From: Carboxylicivirga sp.
GTDB lineage: Bacteria; Bacteroidota; Bacteroidia; Bacteroidales; Marinilabiliaceae
DNA: 64,000 nt
Assembly (NCBI GenBank): GCA_025210475.1
Contig: JAOARW010000003.1
Location: 1 to 64,000 of the forward strand
Reading direction: 5' to 3'
Positions within the stretch are counted from its first letter, which is position 1. Each line of letters opens with the position of its first letter. The translations under genes and the position numbers were made by a program. Below are positions 20,797 through 31,039 of the stretch, in pieces. The notes under the pieces were generated by a model. The model was given only the letters and a program-made list of their open reading frames with translations, did not search any database and had not been told where the DNA came from.

Positions 20797-21798
20797 TTAT
20801 TTAAAATGTTCAAAACCAATCTTGTCCGGATGAATTTCTTCACTCTCGTTAAACCAGCGAATGGAGGATTCACCTTCAGTGATGCGTCCGATGGGGTGCA
20901 GCGGTTTATTGAAAGCTTTTAAGAATTGTTGACTGATGGCATCGTATTTATCACCTTGTATGGTCACCAATAACTCATAATCTTCACCACCGGCAGCAGC
21001 CAATTCAATGCGGTTCCAGTTATAAACAGAGGCCTGCTTGTTCATCTCGAGGCTAATAGGAAGAATGTCCGTTTGAATGGCAGCAGCTTTGCCCGAAGCC
21101 TTCAAGATGTGCTTTAAATCGGATGAGATACCGTCTGAAATATCCATCATGGCGTGTACTCCCTTTTGCTGTGCCAGCCAGCGTCCCTCGTCAATCCGTG
21201 GCTCAGGCCAATGGTGACGTTTAACCAATTGATTGTTGATGTCATTGCGTTCCAGCTGTTCCAGCATCACTTTTAGCCCGGCACCGGAATCACCCAATGG
21301 ACCGGTCACACAAATAATATCGTTGGCTTCGGCCATGGAACGAAGGTGCGTCTCATCCTTTTTGCATCGTCCAACAACCGCCACATTAATCACTAGTTTA
21401 TCCGGCGATTTTGTTGTATCGCCACCCATCAAAGGAACGCTGTATTTCTCCGATAAGTGGTGATAGCCTTCCATAAAAGAATCCAGGAACTCCACGGGTG
21501 TATTCTTGGGAATGCCGACAGAAAGAAAGGAATAAAGCGGCTGAGCACCCATGGCGGCAATATCGCTGAGGTTAACGGCCAGCGATTTATGTCCCAATTC
21601 AAAGGCGCTAATCTCTGATTTGAGAAAGTGCACATCTTCCACCAACAAATCAGTGGTGATGACATGGTTTTCGGTATCGCTGATGGATAGCACAGCGCAA
21701 TCATCGCCAATGCCCATATCGCCCTGCTTGATTAACGAATCGTATTTTGTGGCAAATCGCTGGATAAATCCAAATTCGCCAATGTCTTTTAGTTGCAT
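20797..21798 (-). CDS. thiL: Thiamine-monophosphate kinase
   Basis: A 333-residue PurM-like kinase that makes thiamine diphosphate from thiamine monophosphate. The metal- and ATP-binding motifs GIGDDCAVL, TTDLLVEDVHF and MGGDTTKSP are present in order, and the C-terminal half carries GGEDYELLVTI. It is the fourth gene of the thiamine operon. Confidence 0.95.
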   Translation of the reverse strand: MQLKDIGEFGFIQRFATKYDSLIKQGDMGIGDDCAVLSISDTENHVITTDLLVEDVHFLKSEISAFELGHKSLAVNLSDIAAMGAQPLYSFLSVGIPKNTPVEFLDSFMEGYHHLSEKYSVPLMGGDTTKSPDKLVINVAVVGRCKKDETHLRSMAEANDIICVTGPLGDSGAGLKVMLEQLERNDINNQLVKRHHWPEPRIDEGRWLAQQKGVHAMMDISDGISSDLKHILKASGKAAAIQTDILPISLEMNKQASVYNWNRIELAAAGGEDYELLVTIQGDKYDAISQQFLKAFNKPLHPIGRITEGESSIRWFNESEEIHPDKIGFEHFK

Positions 21799-21876
21799 TA
21801 AAATTAGTATTTCAGTTTGTAGGCAGAAGGCAGAAGAACTTTTATGATTTTCCTTTGTGATAAAAGCTTATGCATA

Positions 21877-22527
21877 TCAAGCCTTACTTTGGATGTTTTT
21901 AGCTTCGTCTAAACAATCCTTCAGTTTTTGGGCAGCCAGGCAAGGATTCTCCTGAGAAACGATGGCCGAAACCACTGCAATGCCATCAGCTCCGTTTTTA
22001 ATGATATCACCCGCATTATCCGTATTTATTCCACCAATGGCCACGGTTTTGTGCTTTGTGAAGGATGCTATCTCCTTGATGCCCTCCAAACCAAGAGGTG
22101 TATTTATATCCGTCTTGGTCATGGTTGAGAAAACGGGAGACAGACCTATGTAATCCACATCGAGCTGATTGGCCTCCCGCGCCTGTTCAATGGTTTCAAC
22201 GGATAAACCAATAATTTTATCCGCTCCCATTAGTTGGCGTGCTACCTCATACGGCATATCGCTTTGTCCGATGTGCAGTCCATCTGCATCAACGGCCAGG
22301 GCAATATCCAGGCGGTCATTGATAATCAGCGGCACGTTTAATGGTGTCAAAACCTTTTTAAGCTCCTTGGCCAATTGGTAGAAATCATGTGTGCTAATGT
22401 CTTTTTCGCGCAATTGTACCATGGTAACTCCACCTTTGACGGCTTCTTCCACAATAAACTGATGGCTGCGTCCCAAAGATAACTCACGGTCGGTTACCAG
22501 GTACAAACTTACATCACACTGTTTCAT
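21877..22527 (-). CDS. thiE: Thiamine phosphate synthase
   Basis: A 216-residue TIM-barrel enzyme that joins HMP diphosphate and thiazole phosphate to thiamine monophosphate. Typical segments are LYLVTDRE, VQLREKDIS, DGLHIGQSDMP and AIGGINTDNAGDIIKNGADGIAV given in pieces along the barrel. Its start overlaps the end of thiM by 14 bases, so the two are translated in a coupled way. Confidence 0.95.
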   Translation of the reverse strand: MKQCDVSLYLVTDRELSLGRSHQFIVEEAVKGGVTMVQLREKDISTHDFYQLAKELKKVLTPLNVPLIINDRLDIALAVDADGLHIGQSDMPYEVARQLMGADKIIGLSVETIEQAREANQLDVDYIGLSPVFSTMTKTDINTPLGLEGIKEIASFTKHKTVAIGGINTDNAGDIIKNGADGIAVVSAIVSQENPCLAAQKLKDCLDEAKNIQSKA

Positions 22528-23323
22528 GATTGATTTTTAAGTTGGCATTAATGGTGGCATTATCCACAAGGTATAGGGCATCCAGAAAATGAAGTTGAAG
22601 CGTACCGGGACCTTCGGCCTTTTCGGCGGCCATTTCACCTGCTAAGCCCATTATAGCCATGGCGCTGGCAGTGGCCAGTAGCAAGTCTTCGTTGGCACCA
22701 ACAAAGGCACCACAAATAGCCGTTGATGTACATCCCATGCCGGTAACTTTGGTCATCAGGGGAAGTCCGTTGGAAGTAGTGATAACCTGTTTGCCATCAG
22801 TGATAAAATCATCTTGTCCGCTAATAACTACAATGGCGCCTGTATCATTAGCCAATGCTTTAGCCGATTCCAAAGCCGAATCGGAACTGGCAGTGCTGTC
22901 AACCCCTTTTGTTTTAACATTGGTATTGCAAAGTGCCATAATTTCCGATGCATTACCTCGGATTACAGATGGATTACACGTTTCTATAATAGACTTGGCT
23001 GTTTCGGTACGGTAAGGTGTTGCACCAACACCTACCGGGTCAAATACGATTGGTATGCCTCTTTCATTGGCTTTTTTGCCGGCTTTTAGCATGGCTTCTA
23101 CCCAATTATCGGATAAGGTACCCATATTGATAACCAAAGATGAAGCGATACCGGCCATATCTTCCACTTCGTTGATGGCATGTGCCATTACGGGCGAAGC
23201 ACCAATAGCCAAAAGGGCATTCGCCGTGTTATTCATCACTACATAATTTGTGATGTTATGCACCAAGGGAGAGCCTGAACGTACTTTATCCAGGCAGTCA
23301 ATAATTTGTTTGGATGTGATCAT
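22514..23323 (-). CDS. thiM: Hydroxyethylthiazole kinase
   Basis: A 269-residue kinase that salvages the thiazole alcohol to thiazole phosphate. Motifs include SPLVHNITNYVVMN at the N-terminus, VFDPVGVGATPYR, and the active-site GMGCTSTAICGAF. I use the ATG at 23321-23323 (MITSKQIIDCL), because the longer frame to 23368 has no family similarity. Confidence 0.94.
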   Translation of the reverse strand: MITSKQIIDCLDKVRSGSPLVHNITNYVVMNNTANALLAIGASPVMAHAINEVEDMAGIASSLVINMGTLSDNWVEAMLKAGKKANERGIPIVFDPVGVGATPYRTETAKSIIETCNPSVIRGNASEIMALCNTNVKTKGVDSTASSDSALESAKALANDTGAIVVISGQDDFITDGKQVITTSNGLPLMTKVTGMGCTSTAICGAFVGANEDLLLATASAMAIMGLAGEMAAEKAEGPGTLQLHFLDALYLVDNATINANLKINHETV

Positions 23324-23402
23324 TTTAGTGTTATTAGTTGGTTTTACTCGGAGTACGATTATTGGCACTTCACTATTAGTCGCACTCCGAGTGAAGTAGA
23401 GT

Positions 23403-24110
23403 CTATTTCTTCAGTGCGCAAATGGCCACATAATCACCACAATCATAGCCTTCAATTGGCTCTTCTGCCACATTGTTTGAATACAAGGGGTGCTTGGTCA
23501 GTGTTTGGGCAAACTGGAAATCGCCAAAACCACCTTTCTCCAACATCTCAATCTTTTCGGCAGTGGTGCGCCAGTTGGCTACTTTCACAAATTCGATTGG
23601 ATAAGGGTCGCGTGGGTGAACACCTTCCAATAAAGGATGATCCCAGGTACCAACAGCTTTGGCCAGGTTATACATGGTAGCATATGAACTTTCCTTGGGC
23701 ACATCAATCATCACCACTTTTCCACCCGGTCGTAGAGCCGTGTATGCTTTATTAACAACAGCCTGTAAATCGTTAATGTAGCTTGGTGTACCATTAAAAA
23801 GGATGGTATCATATTTCTCCGTTCCGAAATCCGCCTCTTCGGCAGTCACAACCTCTACAGTCATGCCGCGTTTGCGGGCAATATTAGCCATACCATCTGA
23901 TGGCTCAATACCATAATTGATTTCAATATTGTTTTCTTTTCGCAGGATAGACTCGAATAAACCACTACCACAACCTACAGAAAAAATATCGCCGGCATCT
24001 TTTAAAAAATGGGCCACTAATTTCGCTTCAGAATTTAATAAATTCAAATTATCGAAGAACCAGCTATCGTATGCACCGGCATAGACGTCAAAACTCTCTT
24101 TTTTGTTCAT
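23403..24110 (-). CDS. Class I SAM-dependent methyltransferase in thiamine operon
   Basis: A 235-residue Rossmann-fold methyltransferase. Motif I is DIFSVGCGSGLFE (about 41-53), the acidic loop is GIEPSDGMA, and motif IV lies around YDTILFNGTPSYI. It is the first gene after the TPP riboswitch and its terminator, and is followed at 80 bases by thiM, so the sequence indicates that it is controlled by thiamine. None of the standard thiamine salvage enzymes is a methyltransferase, so its substrate is unknown. It could repair or convert an alternative thiamine precursor, or simply be under the same control. Confidence 0.8.
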   Translation of the reverse strand: MNKKESFDVYAGAYDSWFFDNLNLLNSEAKLVAHFLKDAGDIFSVGCGSGLFESILRKENNIEINYGIEPSDGMANIARKRGMTVEVVTAEEADFGTEKYDTILFNGTPSYINDLQAVVNKAYTALRPGGKVVMIDVPKESSYATMYNLAKAVGTWDHPLLEGVHPRDPYPIEFVKVANWRTTAEKIEMLEKGGFGDFQFAQTLTKHPLYSNNVAEEPIEGYDCGDYVAICALKK

Positions 24111-24121
24111 TGGTAAAATGT

Positions 24122-24151
24122 AAAAAGGCCGTTTTGTTGTACAAAACAGCC
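24122..24151 (-). terminator. Riboswitch-controlled rho-independent terminator
   Basis: GGCTGTTTTGT pairs with ACAAAACGGCC (24127-24151, one mismatch, tight loop) and is followed on the minus strand by TTTTT (24122-24126). It lies between the TPP aptamer and the methyltransferase start, the position expected for an expression platform that stops transcription when TPP is bound. Confidence 0.85.
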
Positions 24152-24186
24152 TGTATTAAATATTGTATGTTATCAAAATAAAAACC

Positions 24187-24251
24187 ATTTCCCTACGGTA
24201 TCATTACATAAATCAGGTGATAAGGGTATATTCTCAGCCGAAGCACCCCCA
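24187..24251 (-). promoter_or_regulatory. TPP riboswitch (THI element)
   Basis: The minus strand reads, in order, GGGGGUGC, UUCG, GCUGAGA, ACCCUU, ACCUGAU, GUAAUG and GUAGGGAA, which are the conserved blocks of the thiamine pyrophosphate aptamer with the expected P1 pairing between the first and last blocks. It controls the methyltransferase-thiM-thiE-thiL-thiD-tenA operon through the terminator at 24122-24151. A box TACTTTTA lies just upstream (about 24263) and could be its -7 promoter element. Confidence 0.95.
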
Positions 24252-24313
24252 ATAGTTATGTGTAAAAGTAGAGAAAAAGCGTAGAAATAGAAAGGTGTTG
24301 AATTAAAACCTTT

Positions 24314-25942
24314 TTATTTCCGTTGTTCCAATCCTAATTCTTTTGCCGAAATTTCACGCATTTCAACTTTACGTACCTTGCCGGTTACAGTGGTTGGAAA
24401 CTCGCTCACAAACTTCCAGTATTTAGGAATTTTAAAAGTGGCGATCTGTCCTTTGCAATAGGCTTGTAATTCTTCACCGGTAATGTTGGAGACTTCTTTT
24501 AATACAACCCAGGCCATCACTTCTTCCCCATATTTGGCAGAAGGTACGCCAATCACCTGAATGTCTTTGATGGCCTCGTGCTGATGTAAAAACTCTTCAA
24601 TTTCAAAAGGAGAGATGTTTTCGCCACCGCGAATGATCAAATCTTTGATACGACCAACAATTTTCACATATCCATCTTCGTCCATTTCGGCCAAATCGCC
24701 TGTGTGCATCCAACGTCCTTCGTCGATAACCGATGCTGTCGCCTCAGGATTGTTCCAATATTTCAGCATCACCGAATATCCTCTGGTACAGAACTCACCG
24801 CGCTCACCACGAGGCACAATCGCGCCCGTTTCAGGATCGATAATCTTGATTTCGATGTGCGGATGCACTTTTCCTACAGTGGCACAACGGCGGTATTCAT
24901 TATCATCCACAAAGGTTTGTGTACTTACTGGTGATGTTTCCGTCATGCCATAGCAAATGCCCACTTCACGCATATTCATTTTTTCACGAACGGCTTTCAT
25001 GGTTGATTCGGGGCACGAAGCACCAGCCATAATACCCGTTCTCAAACTGGAATAATCATATTGTGCAAACGAAGGATCGTTTAATTCGGCTATAAACATG
25101 AGTGGTACGCCGTATAGCGAGGTGCATTTTTCATCCTGAACAGTTTTTAGTACTGTTTCCGGAACAAAGGCTTCTCCTGTCAGTACCATGCAAGCACCGT
25201 GGGTAATGCAGGCCAGATTGGCCAATACCATGCCAAAGCAATGATAAAGGGGCACAGGAATACACACGCGATCTTTCTCGGTATATTTTAATCGTTGCCC
25301 GATAAAATAACCATTGTTGAGAATATTGTGATGGGAGAGGGTGGCTCCCTTGGGAAATCCGGTTGTGCCCGATGTGTATTGGATATTTATTGGATCATCA
25401 AACTGCAGCGTTTGCTCAAGTTCTTCCAGTTGCTCTGTTGATACTTTTTTCCCGGCATCCAGCAGTGACTGCCAGTCGTGATCGATAACAACAATGTTTT
25501 TTAGGTGGATACACGAGCCGCGAACCTCGCCCAGTATATCAATGTAATTGGTCTGACGGAAGCCTTTCGACATGATCAGTAAGCTAATTTCTGACTGTCT
25601 TAAGGCGTATTTTAATTCAGCTGCTTTATAGGCCGGATTAACATTGACCAGGATAACGCCCAGGCGAGCCGTGGCAAATTGCACCAGCACCCATTCGAAG
25701 CGGTTAGGCGACCAAATACCAACCCGATCGCCTTTTTTGACGCCATATGATAAGATGCCTTTTGCAACTTCTCCTACTTGTTGCCAAAACTCTTTATAGG
25801 TCGCCCGATAATTCTGGTAGGGAACAACCAAGGCATCACTCTCGGAGTATTTATCTACGGTTTGTTTTAATTGTTCTGAAATGGTTATGCCCAATAAGGG
25901 GGTACACGATGTTCCATTGTCGTAGGATATTAGCTTATTCAC
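24314..25942 (-). CDS. AMP-binding acyl-CoA synthetase
   Basis: A 542-residue ANL-superfamily enzyme that activates a carboxylic acid with ATP and transfers it to CoA. The phosphate-binding loop YTSGTTGFPKG (about 189-199), YGMTETSP, the hinge TGDLAEMDEDGYVKIVGRIKD and the C-terminal catalytic lysine in TVTGKVRK are all intact. The sequence resembles medium- or long-chain fatty-acyl-CoA ligases of the FadD/AcsF type. It ends about 60 bases before the TPP riboswitch and stands as a single gene. Confidence 0.92.
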   Translation of the reverse strand: MNKLISYDNGTSCTPLLGITISEQLKQTVDKYSESDALVVPYQNYRATYKEFWQQVGEVAKGILSYGVKKGDRVGIWSPNRFEWVLVQFATARLGVILVNVNPAYKAAELKYALRQSEISLLIMSKGFRQTNYIDILGEVRGSCIHLKNIVVIDHDWQSLLDAGKKVSTEQLEELEQTLQFDDPINIQYTSGTTGFPKGATLSHHNILNNGYFIGQRLKYTEKDRVCIPVPLYHCFGMVLANLACITHGACMVLTGEAFVPETVLKTVQDEKCTSLYGVPLMFIAELNDPSFAQYDYSSLRTGIMAGASCPESTMKAVREKMNMREVGICYGMTETSPVSTQTFVDDNEYRRCATVGKVHPHIEIKIIDPETGAIVPRGERGEFCTRGYSVMLKYWNNPEATASVIDEGRWMHTGDLAEMDEDGYVKIVGRIKDLIIRGGENISPFEIEEFLHQHEAIKDIQVIGVPSAKYGEEVMAWVVLKEVSNITGEELQAYCKGQIATFKIPKYWKFVSEFPTTVTGKVRKVEMREISAKELGLEQRK

Positions 25943-26111
25943 GATGTGTGGTTTAATTTTGTTAATGTTTCATTCCGGGAGCATTTAATGATTATTAATA
26001 CTAAATTATCATTAAATGAATGTCGAAAATATAAATTAATAATTAAACCAGCGATTTTTGCTATTAAAAATATTCCTGCAATAAGATAGTTTTGGTGCTT
26101 GTAAAAACGAC

Positions 26112-27308
26112 TTAATGCACATGAACCTCACTCTTCGGGCTTGATTCAGCCGTTTCTTCGACCAATATCTTTTGCTTGTTATCCTGTTTCCACCATTGGA
26201 CTGTGCGTGTTGCTTGACCATTTAGAATTAAAGGTTCGCCAATTTGAGGTGTTATTAGCGGCAGACCTATCTCGCTGGCTTTGGCACTGGCACGTTCAAT
26301 GGGATCGAGCCAATCGTGCATGGCCAGTCTGAAAGCTCCCCAATGGATGGGCATCACCCTTTGAGCTTGAACATCGCGTCCGGCCAGAATGGTTTCTTCG
26401 GGCATCATGTGAATTTCGTGCCATAACTTGTTGTACTGACCACATTCCATCAAAGCCAGATCAAAGGGACCATATTTATCGCCGATGGCTTTAAAATGAT
26501 CGCCATAGCCGCTATCACCACTAAAGAAAATGTTTTTCTCTGGTGTTTGAATTACCCATGAGCACCATAAGGTAGTGGCCTGATCGCTGAACCATTTGCC
26601 ACGACCTGAAAAATGCTGTGCAGGTGTGCAGGCTATGTTTATATTTTCGTATCTGGCTTCTTCCCACCAATCCAGTTCTTTGATTCTATTGGGCTCAACA
26701 CCCCAGGATTTTAAGTGGGCACCAACTCCCAGGGGAGCATAAAAGGCCCTGGTTTTATCTTTTAACTTGATAACAGTTCCATAATCCAGGTGATCGTAAT
26801 GATCGTGCGAAATCAGCACCAGGTCGATGTTGGGAAGTTTTTCAATGTTAATGGGCAATTTTTTGTTAAAACGTTTAACACCCACCAAAGGCACCGGTGA
26901 AGCCGATGGCCCTAGCATTGGATCAATCAAAATGTTTTTACCATTGGTCTGAATCAAAAATGATGAATGGCCAAACCAAAATAAGCGGAAATCACCCTTG
27001 TAATTGGCCAGATTTGCTGAGTCCATTGGCATTATTTCCGGACTCTTGGCTGGTGTGGCATTGGGATGGGTATTGAACTGCTCTTTAATCATGGCCCAAA
27101 ACTTATCGCCCGACATTTCCATTTTAACATCGCCAATATTGGCGAATTTACCCTGGCGATGTTGTGGTGATTGACGGAATTGTTTTTGTTGATCGCGATC
27201 GGCTTTTTCTCCAAATTGCGGACTAAAAGCCATAAAAACTACCACAGGCAATACCAAGGCGCTTATAATGCATATTGTTATTATCATCGTTTTTTTCAAT
27301 TTTCTCAT
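26112..27308 (-). CDS. Membrane-anchored metallo-beta-lactamase-fold hydrolase
   Basis: A 398-residue protein with one N-terminal membrane helix (about 8-30) and an MBL-fold domain. The zinc ligands are in SHDHYDHLDYG, with later His and Asp ligands in TPAQHFSGRG, FSGDSGYG and MPIHWGAF. The arrangement is that of the UlaG / NAPE-phospholipase-D-like group (Lactamase_B_2). Its substrate is unknown. The region 27309-27557 upstream contains no gene. Confidence 0.85.
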   Translation of the reverse strand: MRKLKKTMIITICIISALVLPVVVFMAFSPQFGEKADRDQQKQFRQSPQHRQGKFANIGDVKMEMSGDKFWAMIKEQFNTHPNATPAKSPEIMPMDSANLANYKGDFRLFWFGHSSFLIQTNGKNILIDPMLGPSASPVPLVGVKRFNKKLPINIEKLPNIDLVLISHDHYDHLDYGTVIKLKDKTRAFYAPLGVGAHLKSWGVEPNRIKELDWWEEARYENINIACTPAQHFSGRGKWFSDQATTLWCSWVIQTPEKNIFFSGDSGYGDHFKAIGDKYGPFDLALMECGQYNKLWHEIHMMPEETILAGRDVQAQRVMPIHWGAFRLAMHDWLDPIERASAKASEIGLPLITPQIGEPLILNGQATRTVQWWKQDNKQKILVEETAESSPKSEVHVH

Positions 27309-27557
27309 CTTTCAAATATTAACAAAACAAAAGTAACAACCCTTTTGTGCGATGATGGATACATTTTACATGTTGTTGTATACAAATTACTGATTTGGGA
27401 TTTTAAGCTTTAGCAATCTATTTTTTCTGATTGTGGTTGGCGGCTCCGGATGTTTAACTGAGTATTGGCACGAAATGCAATCTTCATCCTTTCTGTTTGT
27501 TAGGGCATTTTTTTATTTTAGCATACATTAACAGAGTTAATCGTAAAGGTATTCATT

Positions 27558-28853
27558 ATGAAACAGCGAATTTTCATAGTCATTGCATTGGTTTTTAGTA
27601 TTCAGTTGTTTGCTCAGGAAAATAGTCATTATCTGACCAGGGATGGTGCCTGGTGTTGGTTTTCTGATTCGCGTGCCATTATATCAGAAAATGTTTTGTA
27701 TACAGGATGGGTTAAAGCCAACGGAACCATTGAGGCATTGAGCATGGATTTAGTTACCGGAAGAAAGAAGCCTTTCGAACTGTATTATCAGCTGGAGCGG
27801 GATGATCATAACAATCCGGCCTTTACTATAAGCGAATCTGGCGATGTATTGGCCATGTATACCAGGCATAGTAAAAAGGACTTGTTTATTAATCGCCTAA
27901 AAGTAAAACAAGGCGAAGATGAATTTAGTGGAGCACAACTGATACATCCCATGAGCCAGGAGGAGTTAGAGAAGTTTCCCAAAGAACACGTGACCTATGC
28001 AAATCCTTATTGCCTAAAGCAGGAAGATAACCGACTTTATTGTTTTGGTCGTTGGACCGGTTATAAACCAAATATAATGTGGTCGGATGATGATGGTGTG
28101 AGCTGGTCGAAAAGTAAAGTATTTATCACCAATTACCCTTTTGACGGAAGCAACCGTCCATACGTTAAATACCACTCAAATGGAGAATCGAAAATTCACA
28201 TGGTGTTTACCGACGGGCATCCGCGCAACGAACCCACCAACTCTGTTTATTATGCTTGTTATGAGAATGGCGCTTTCTACAGGGCAAACAACGAGCAGAT
28301 TTGTAAGATAACTGACATTCCGTTCGAGCCAGAGGATGCTTCTGTTGTGTATACCTCAAATAAGAAGGAGGGAAGGGCCTGGATTGCCGATATTGCTGAG
28401 GATGAACAGGGAAATCCGGTGCTACTGTTTACCAAAAGTCCGACGGAAGATAATCACGAATACTGGTATGCCTGATACACAAAAGGGGGATGGGTCAGCA
28501 GGAAAATATGTGATTCAGGTAAATGGTTTCCCCAAACACCAGCAGGAAAAGTAGAGCCTGAACCGCATTATTTTGGCGGAATGACAGTACACCCCAAGAA
28601 GGTGAATGTAGTTTATCTATCGCGACAAATAAATGGTGTATTTGAAATCGAGCGTTGGGAAACTTCTGATATGGGAAAAACCTGGATTAGCAAAGCCATC
28701 ACCCAAAATTCAACTCAGGACAATGTTCGGCCATATATTCCACGAGGATTAAGCAGCTCCGATCCAGAACTAGTAATATGGATGGAAAACCAAAAATATG
28801 TTCATTATACAAATTACCAAACGGCCATAAAATATTTGATGTTGAATGATTAA
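27558..28853 (+). pseudogene. BNR-repeat family exported protein, split by an in-frame TGA
   Basis: The first part (305 codons) has a signal peptide ending in LFAQ and beta-propeller-like sequence with SDDDGVSW and SNRPYVKYHSNGE blocks, as in BNR repeat-containing family members, which are often glycoside-linked proteins. At 28473-28475 the frame meets TGA, but it continues in the same frame as TKGGWVSRKI and then to a stop at 28853, giving 431 codons in total. The junction reads YWYA-stop-YTKGG; a CGA (Arg) codon would fit the context and needs only a C to T change. It is a recent nonsense mutation unless the codon is read through. Confidence 0.8.
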
Positions 28854-28895
28854 TATTCGACTCTTTACCTGCATGTAACTATAAACTGTGACGAA

Positions 28896-29426
28896 ATGAT
28901 TTGGATAATGTCTACACTTGCTTTTTTCTGTTTTTTAGGATCCATTGTGCTTTGGATCAGTTATAAAGCGCGAACAACTCCATTAGAAGCAGGACAAAAA
29001 GAGCTCGTTTTAAAGGGTATTAGCTTTAATTTAAGTCCGTTTGTGGTTATGGCAATACTACTTATTAGTGCAATTCTGAGTAAAGATGATGATTTGACTT
29101 TTGTGTATTTAACTGCTTTGTTATGTGCCCTTCTTATCAAAGGTACTGAAATCATATTTCAGTTATACATCAAAAAAGATCGGTTGATCTTAGGTGAAGA
29201 GCAATTAATATTTAAAACAGCTTCCAGTGTCAAAGTATATTGGAAAACAATTGATCGAATTTCACTTCATGGAGTAAGTAACCGGCTGTATATAAGTGGT
29301 AATTCCACAATTGGTTTTAATATTAAGCGCATTAAAACAGAGGATTTGAACCTACTTATTAAAGAGATCAAGGGCAGGACAGAATCGACAGAGCTAAAGG
29401 TATCGGATAATTTAAGCAAAGTATAA
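28896..29426 (+). CDS. Small membrane protein with PH-like cytoplasmic domain
   Basis: A 176-residue protein with three hydrophobic segments (about 3-25, 45-62 and 69-90) and a soluble beta-rich end (IFKTASSVKVYWKTIDRISL). The last part resembles the bacterial PH-like domains that follow membrane helices in many small Bacteroidota proteins. No function can be named. Confidence 0.65.
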   Translation: MIWIMSTLAFFCFLGSIVLWISYKARTTPLEAGQKELVLKGISFNLSPFVVMAILLISAILSKDDDLTFVYLTALLCALLIKGTEIIFQLYIKKDRLILGEEQLIFKTASSVKVYWKTIDRISLHGVSNRLYISGNSTIGFNIKRIKTEDLNLLIKEIKGRTESTELKVSDNLSKV

Positions 29427-29707
29427 TGGTGATTGGATAGGCTTATGGTTCAGTACTATCATTTTGCTGCCCATTCATGTTATTCACATAAGGGGATATT
29501 TATCTTATTAAGTGACAAGGTGTGTATGTTATCAGCCTAATAAACATAGAAGGTGCAGTTGTGAGAGTTTATATTTGAATAATGCGCTTAGATTTTATGT
29601 GCACGCACTTAATTATTTATGGTGTTAATCAAATTCGCAAGGTATTTATTGTTTAAGTTTCTTATGTTGTTAACTTTACTAGCCGCGTATCGAAGGGAGG
29701 ATTTTAA

Positions 29708-31039
29708 ATGATGATATCTAATAAATTGGATATATCGGTATATGATGTGCAGATACAGAAGAGTTATGTGGAATTTAAAAGAAACTTTAAAGTGAAATTC
29801 ATAAGAAAAAATAATATACCAGATAAGGATGCTTATTTGAATAGTCAATTATATGATTCAATTGAATTTATGAAAGAAGTAATTGATTTAACATCAATTA
29901 AGCATCATAGAATCATAAAAAGACTTGCTACTGAATTGAATAAAATCTTTCTTGAATTACATAAACAGACTGATAAACAAAAAATGTCCTTATGGAATTC
30001 AGTTTTTAACAATCAATTAGTTCCTAAAATTTTATCAATAGAAGAAATATTTGATGTTGATTATCAGAAATTTGGTTTTAAGAGTGCTAATTCTATTGTT
30101 GATGCTACATTTTTTGCAACAAGTTTAAAATTATCTAATGGAGCGTACAAGCCCGTAATATTAACCAATGAAAAAATTAGTGTCGCGGATTTTTTAAAAA
30201 CTAAAATTTTACGCTTACCTAAAGAAGGATCGGGTTTCAAAGATTTTACAGTAAAAGATATAATTCTTTTAATGAGAAATAAAGAAACTTCACATGTAGA
30301 TAGTAAATCATTAGTTCAAAATTCAAATGATCCTTTTAGAATTCTTGAGAAGTTAGATGAGAGATATTTGATTATTTTAGGTTTAGTTGAATTCACAATT
30401 GGAGTTTCGGAAATTTACACAAAACAATCATGCTGCTATTTCATCGAAGATAATAAAGAAACTTGCTATGTTAACATCAAAGATTATATAGAAAACCCCT
30501 TGGGAGAAACGTTTCCAACATTCATTTTTAATACAGATAATGGCTTACCTGGTGTTTCATCAAGTTTCCAATTGTTTAGGACTCCTAATAAAGGTGAGAA
30601 CTTTCATATATTTTCAACTGGAATAATTTCATTTTATATTAACGACAATCTAGATTATGCTGTAGAATGTGAAGGTGATGCACCTATTATTATACCTGCG
30701 AAAAGCAAAATTCAACCAAGAAAAATTAATACACATCTTAACCTTTATACAACTTTAAGATTATATCATTCTTGGGGGAACTTTTTTGGAATTTTAGATG
30801 CAACAGATTTTGTTGAATTTGAAAGAGACATTACAGATATTTATTTATGTTATTTAATAGAATGTCGTGCAAATGCATGGTTTAAATTAGGAAATATGGA
30901 GGCGAGTTTAAAGAAATATGAATTTCTGCATAATCTTAGTTTAGCTCAAGCAAATGATAGATTTATTATTCATATTAATAAAATGATCGAAGAGATAAAG
31001 AAAAATATTAAGAACATAAAGGATAAAAAAACCACATAA
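29708..31039 (+). CDS. AT-rich orphan protein of unknown function
   Basis: A 443-residue protein that I do not recognise. It has no signal peptide or membrane helix. The N-terminal half is helical and the middle is beta-rich (FPTFIFNTDNGLPGVSSSFQ). Residues ~370-440 look like a TPR pair and end in a lysine-rich tail. Codon use is clearly more A/T-rich than in the housekeeping genes, which suggests acquired DNA. A GAAGGGAGGA stretch just before the ATG at 29708 could be a strong ribosome-binding site, which is rare in Bacteroidota. Confidence 0.6.
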   Translation: MMISNKLDISVYDVQIQKSYVEFKRNFKVKFIRKNNIPDKDAYLNSQLYDSIEFMKEVIDLTSIKHHRIIKRLATELNKIFLELHKQTDKQKMSLWNSVFNNQLVPKILSIEEIFDVDYQKFGFKSANSIVDATFFATSLKLSNGAYKPVILTNEKISVADFLKTKILRLPKEGSGFKDFTVKDIILLMRNKETSHVDSKSLVQNSNDPFRILEKLDERYLIILGLVEFTIGVSEIYTKQSCCYFIEDNKETCYVNIKDYIENPLGETFPTFIFNTDNGLPGVSSSFQLFRTPNKGENFHIFSTGIISFYINDNLDYAVECEGDAPIIIPAKSKIQPRKINTHLNLYTTLRLYHSWGNFFGILDATDFVEFERDITDIYLCYLIECRANAWFKLGNMEASLKKYEFLHNLSLAQANDRFIIHINKMIEEIKKNIKNIKDKKTT

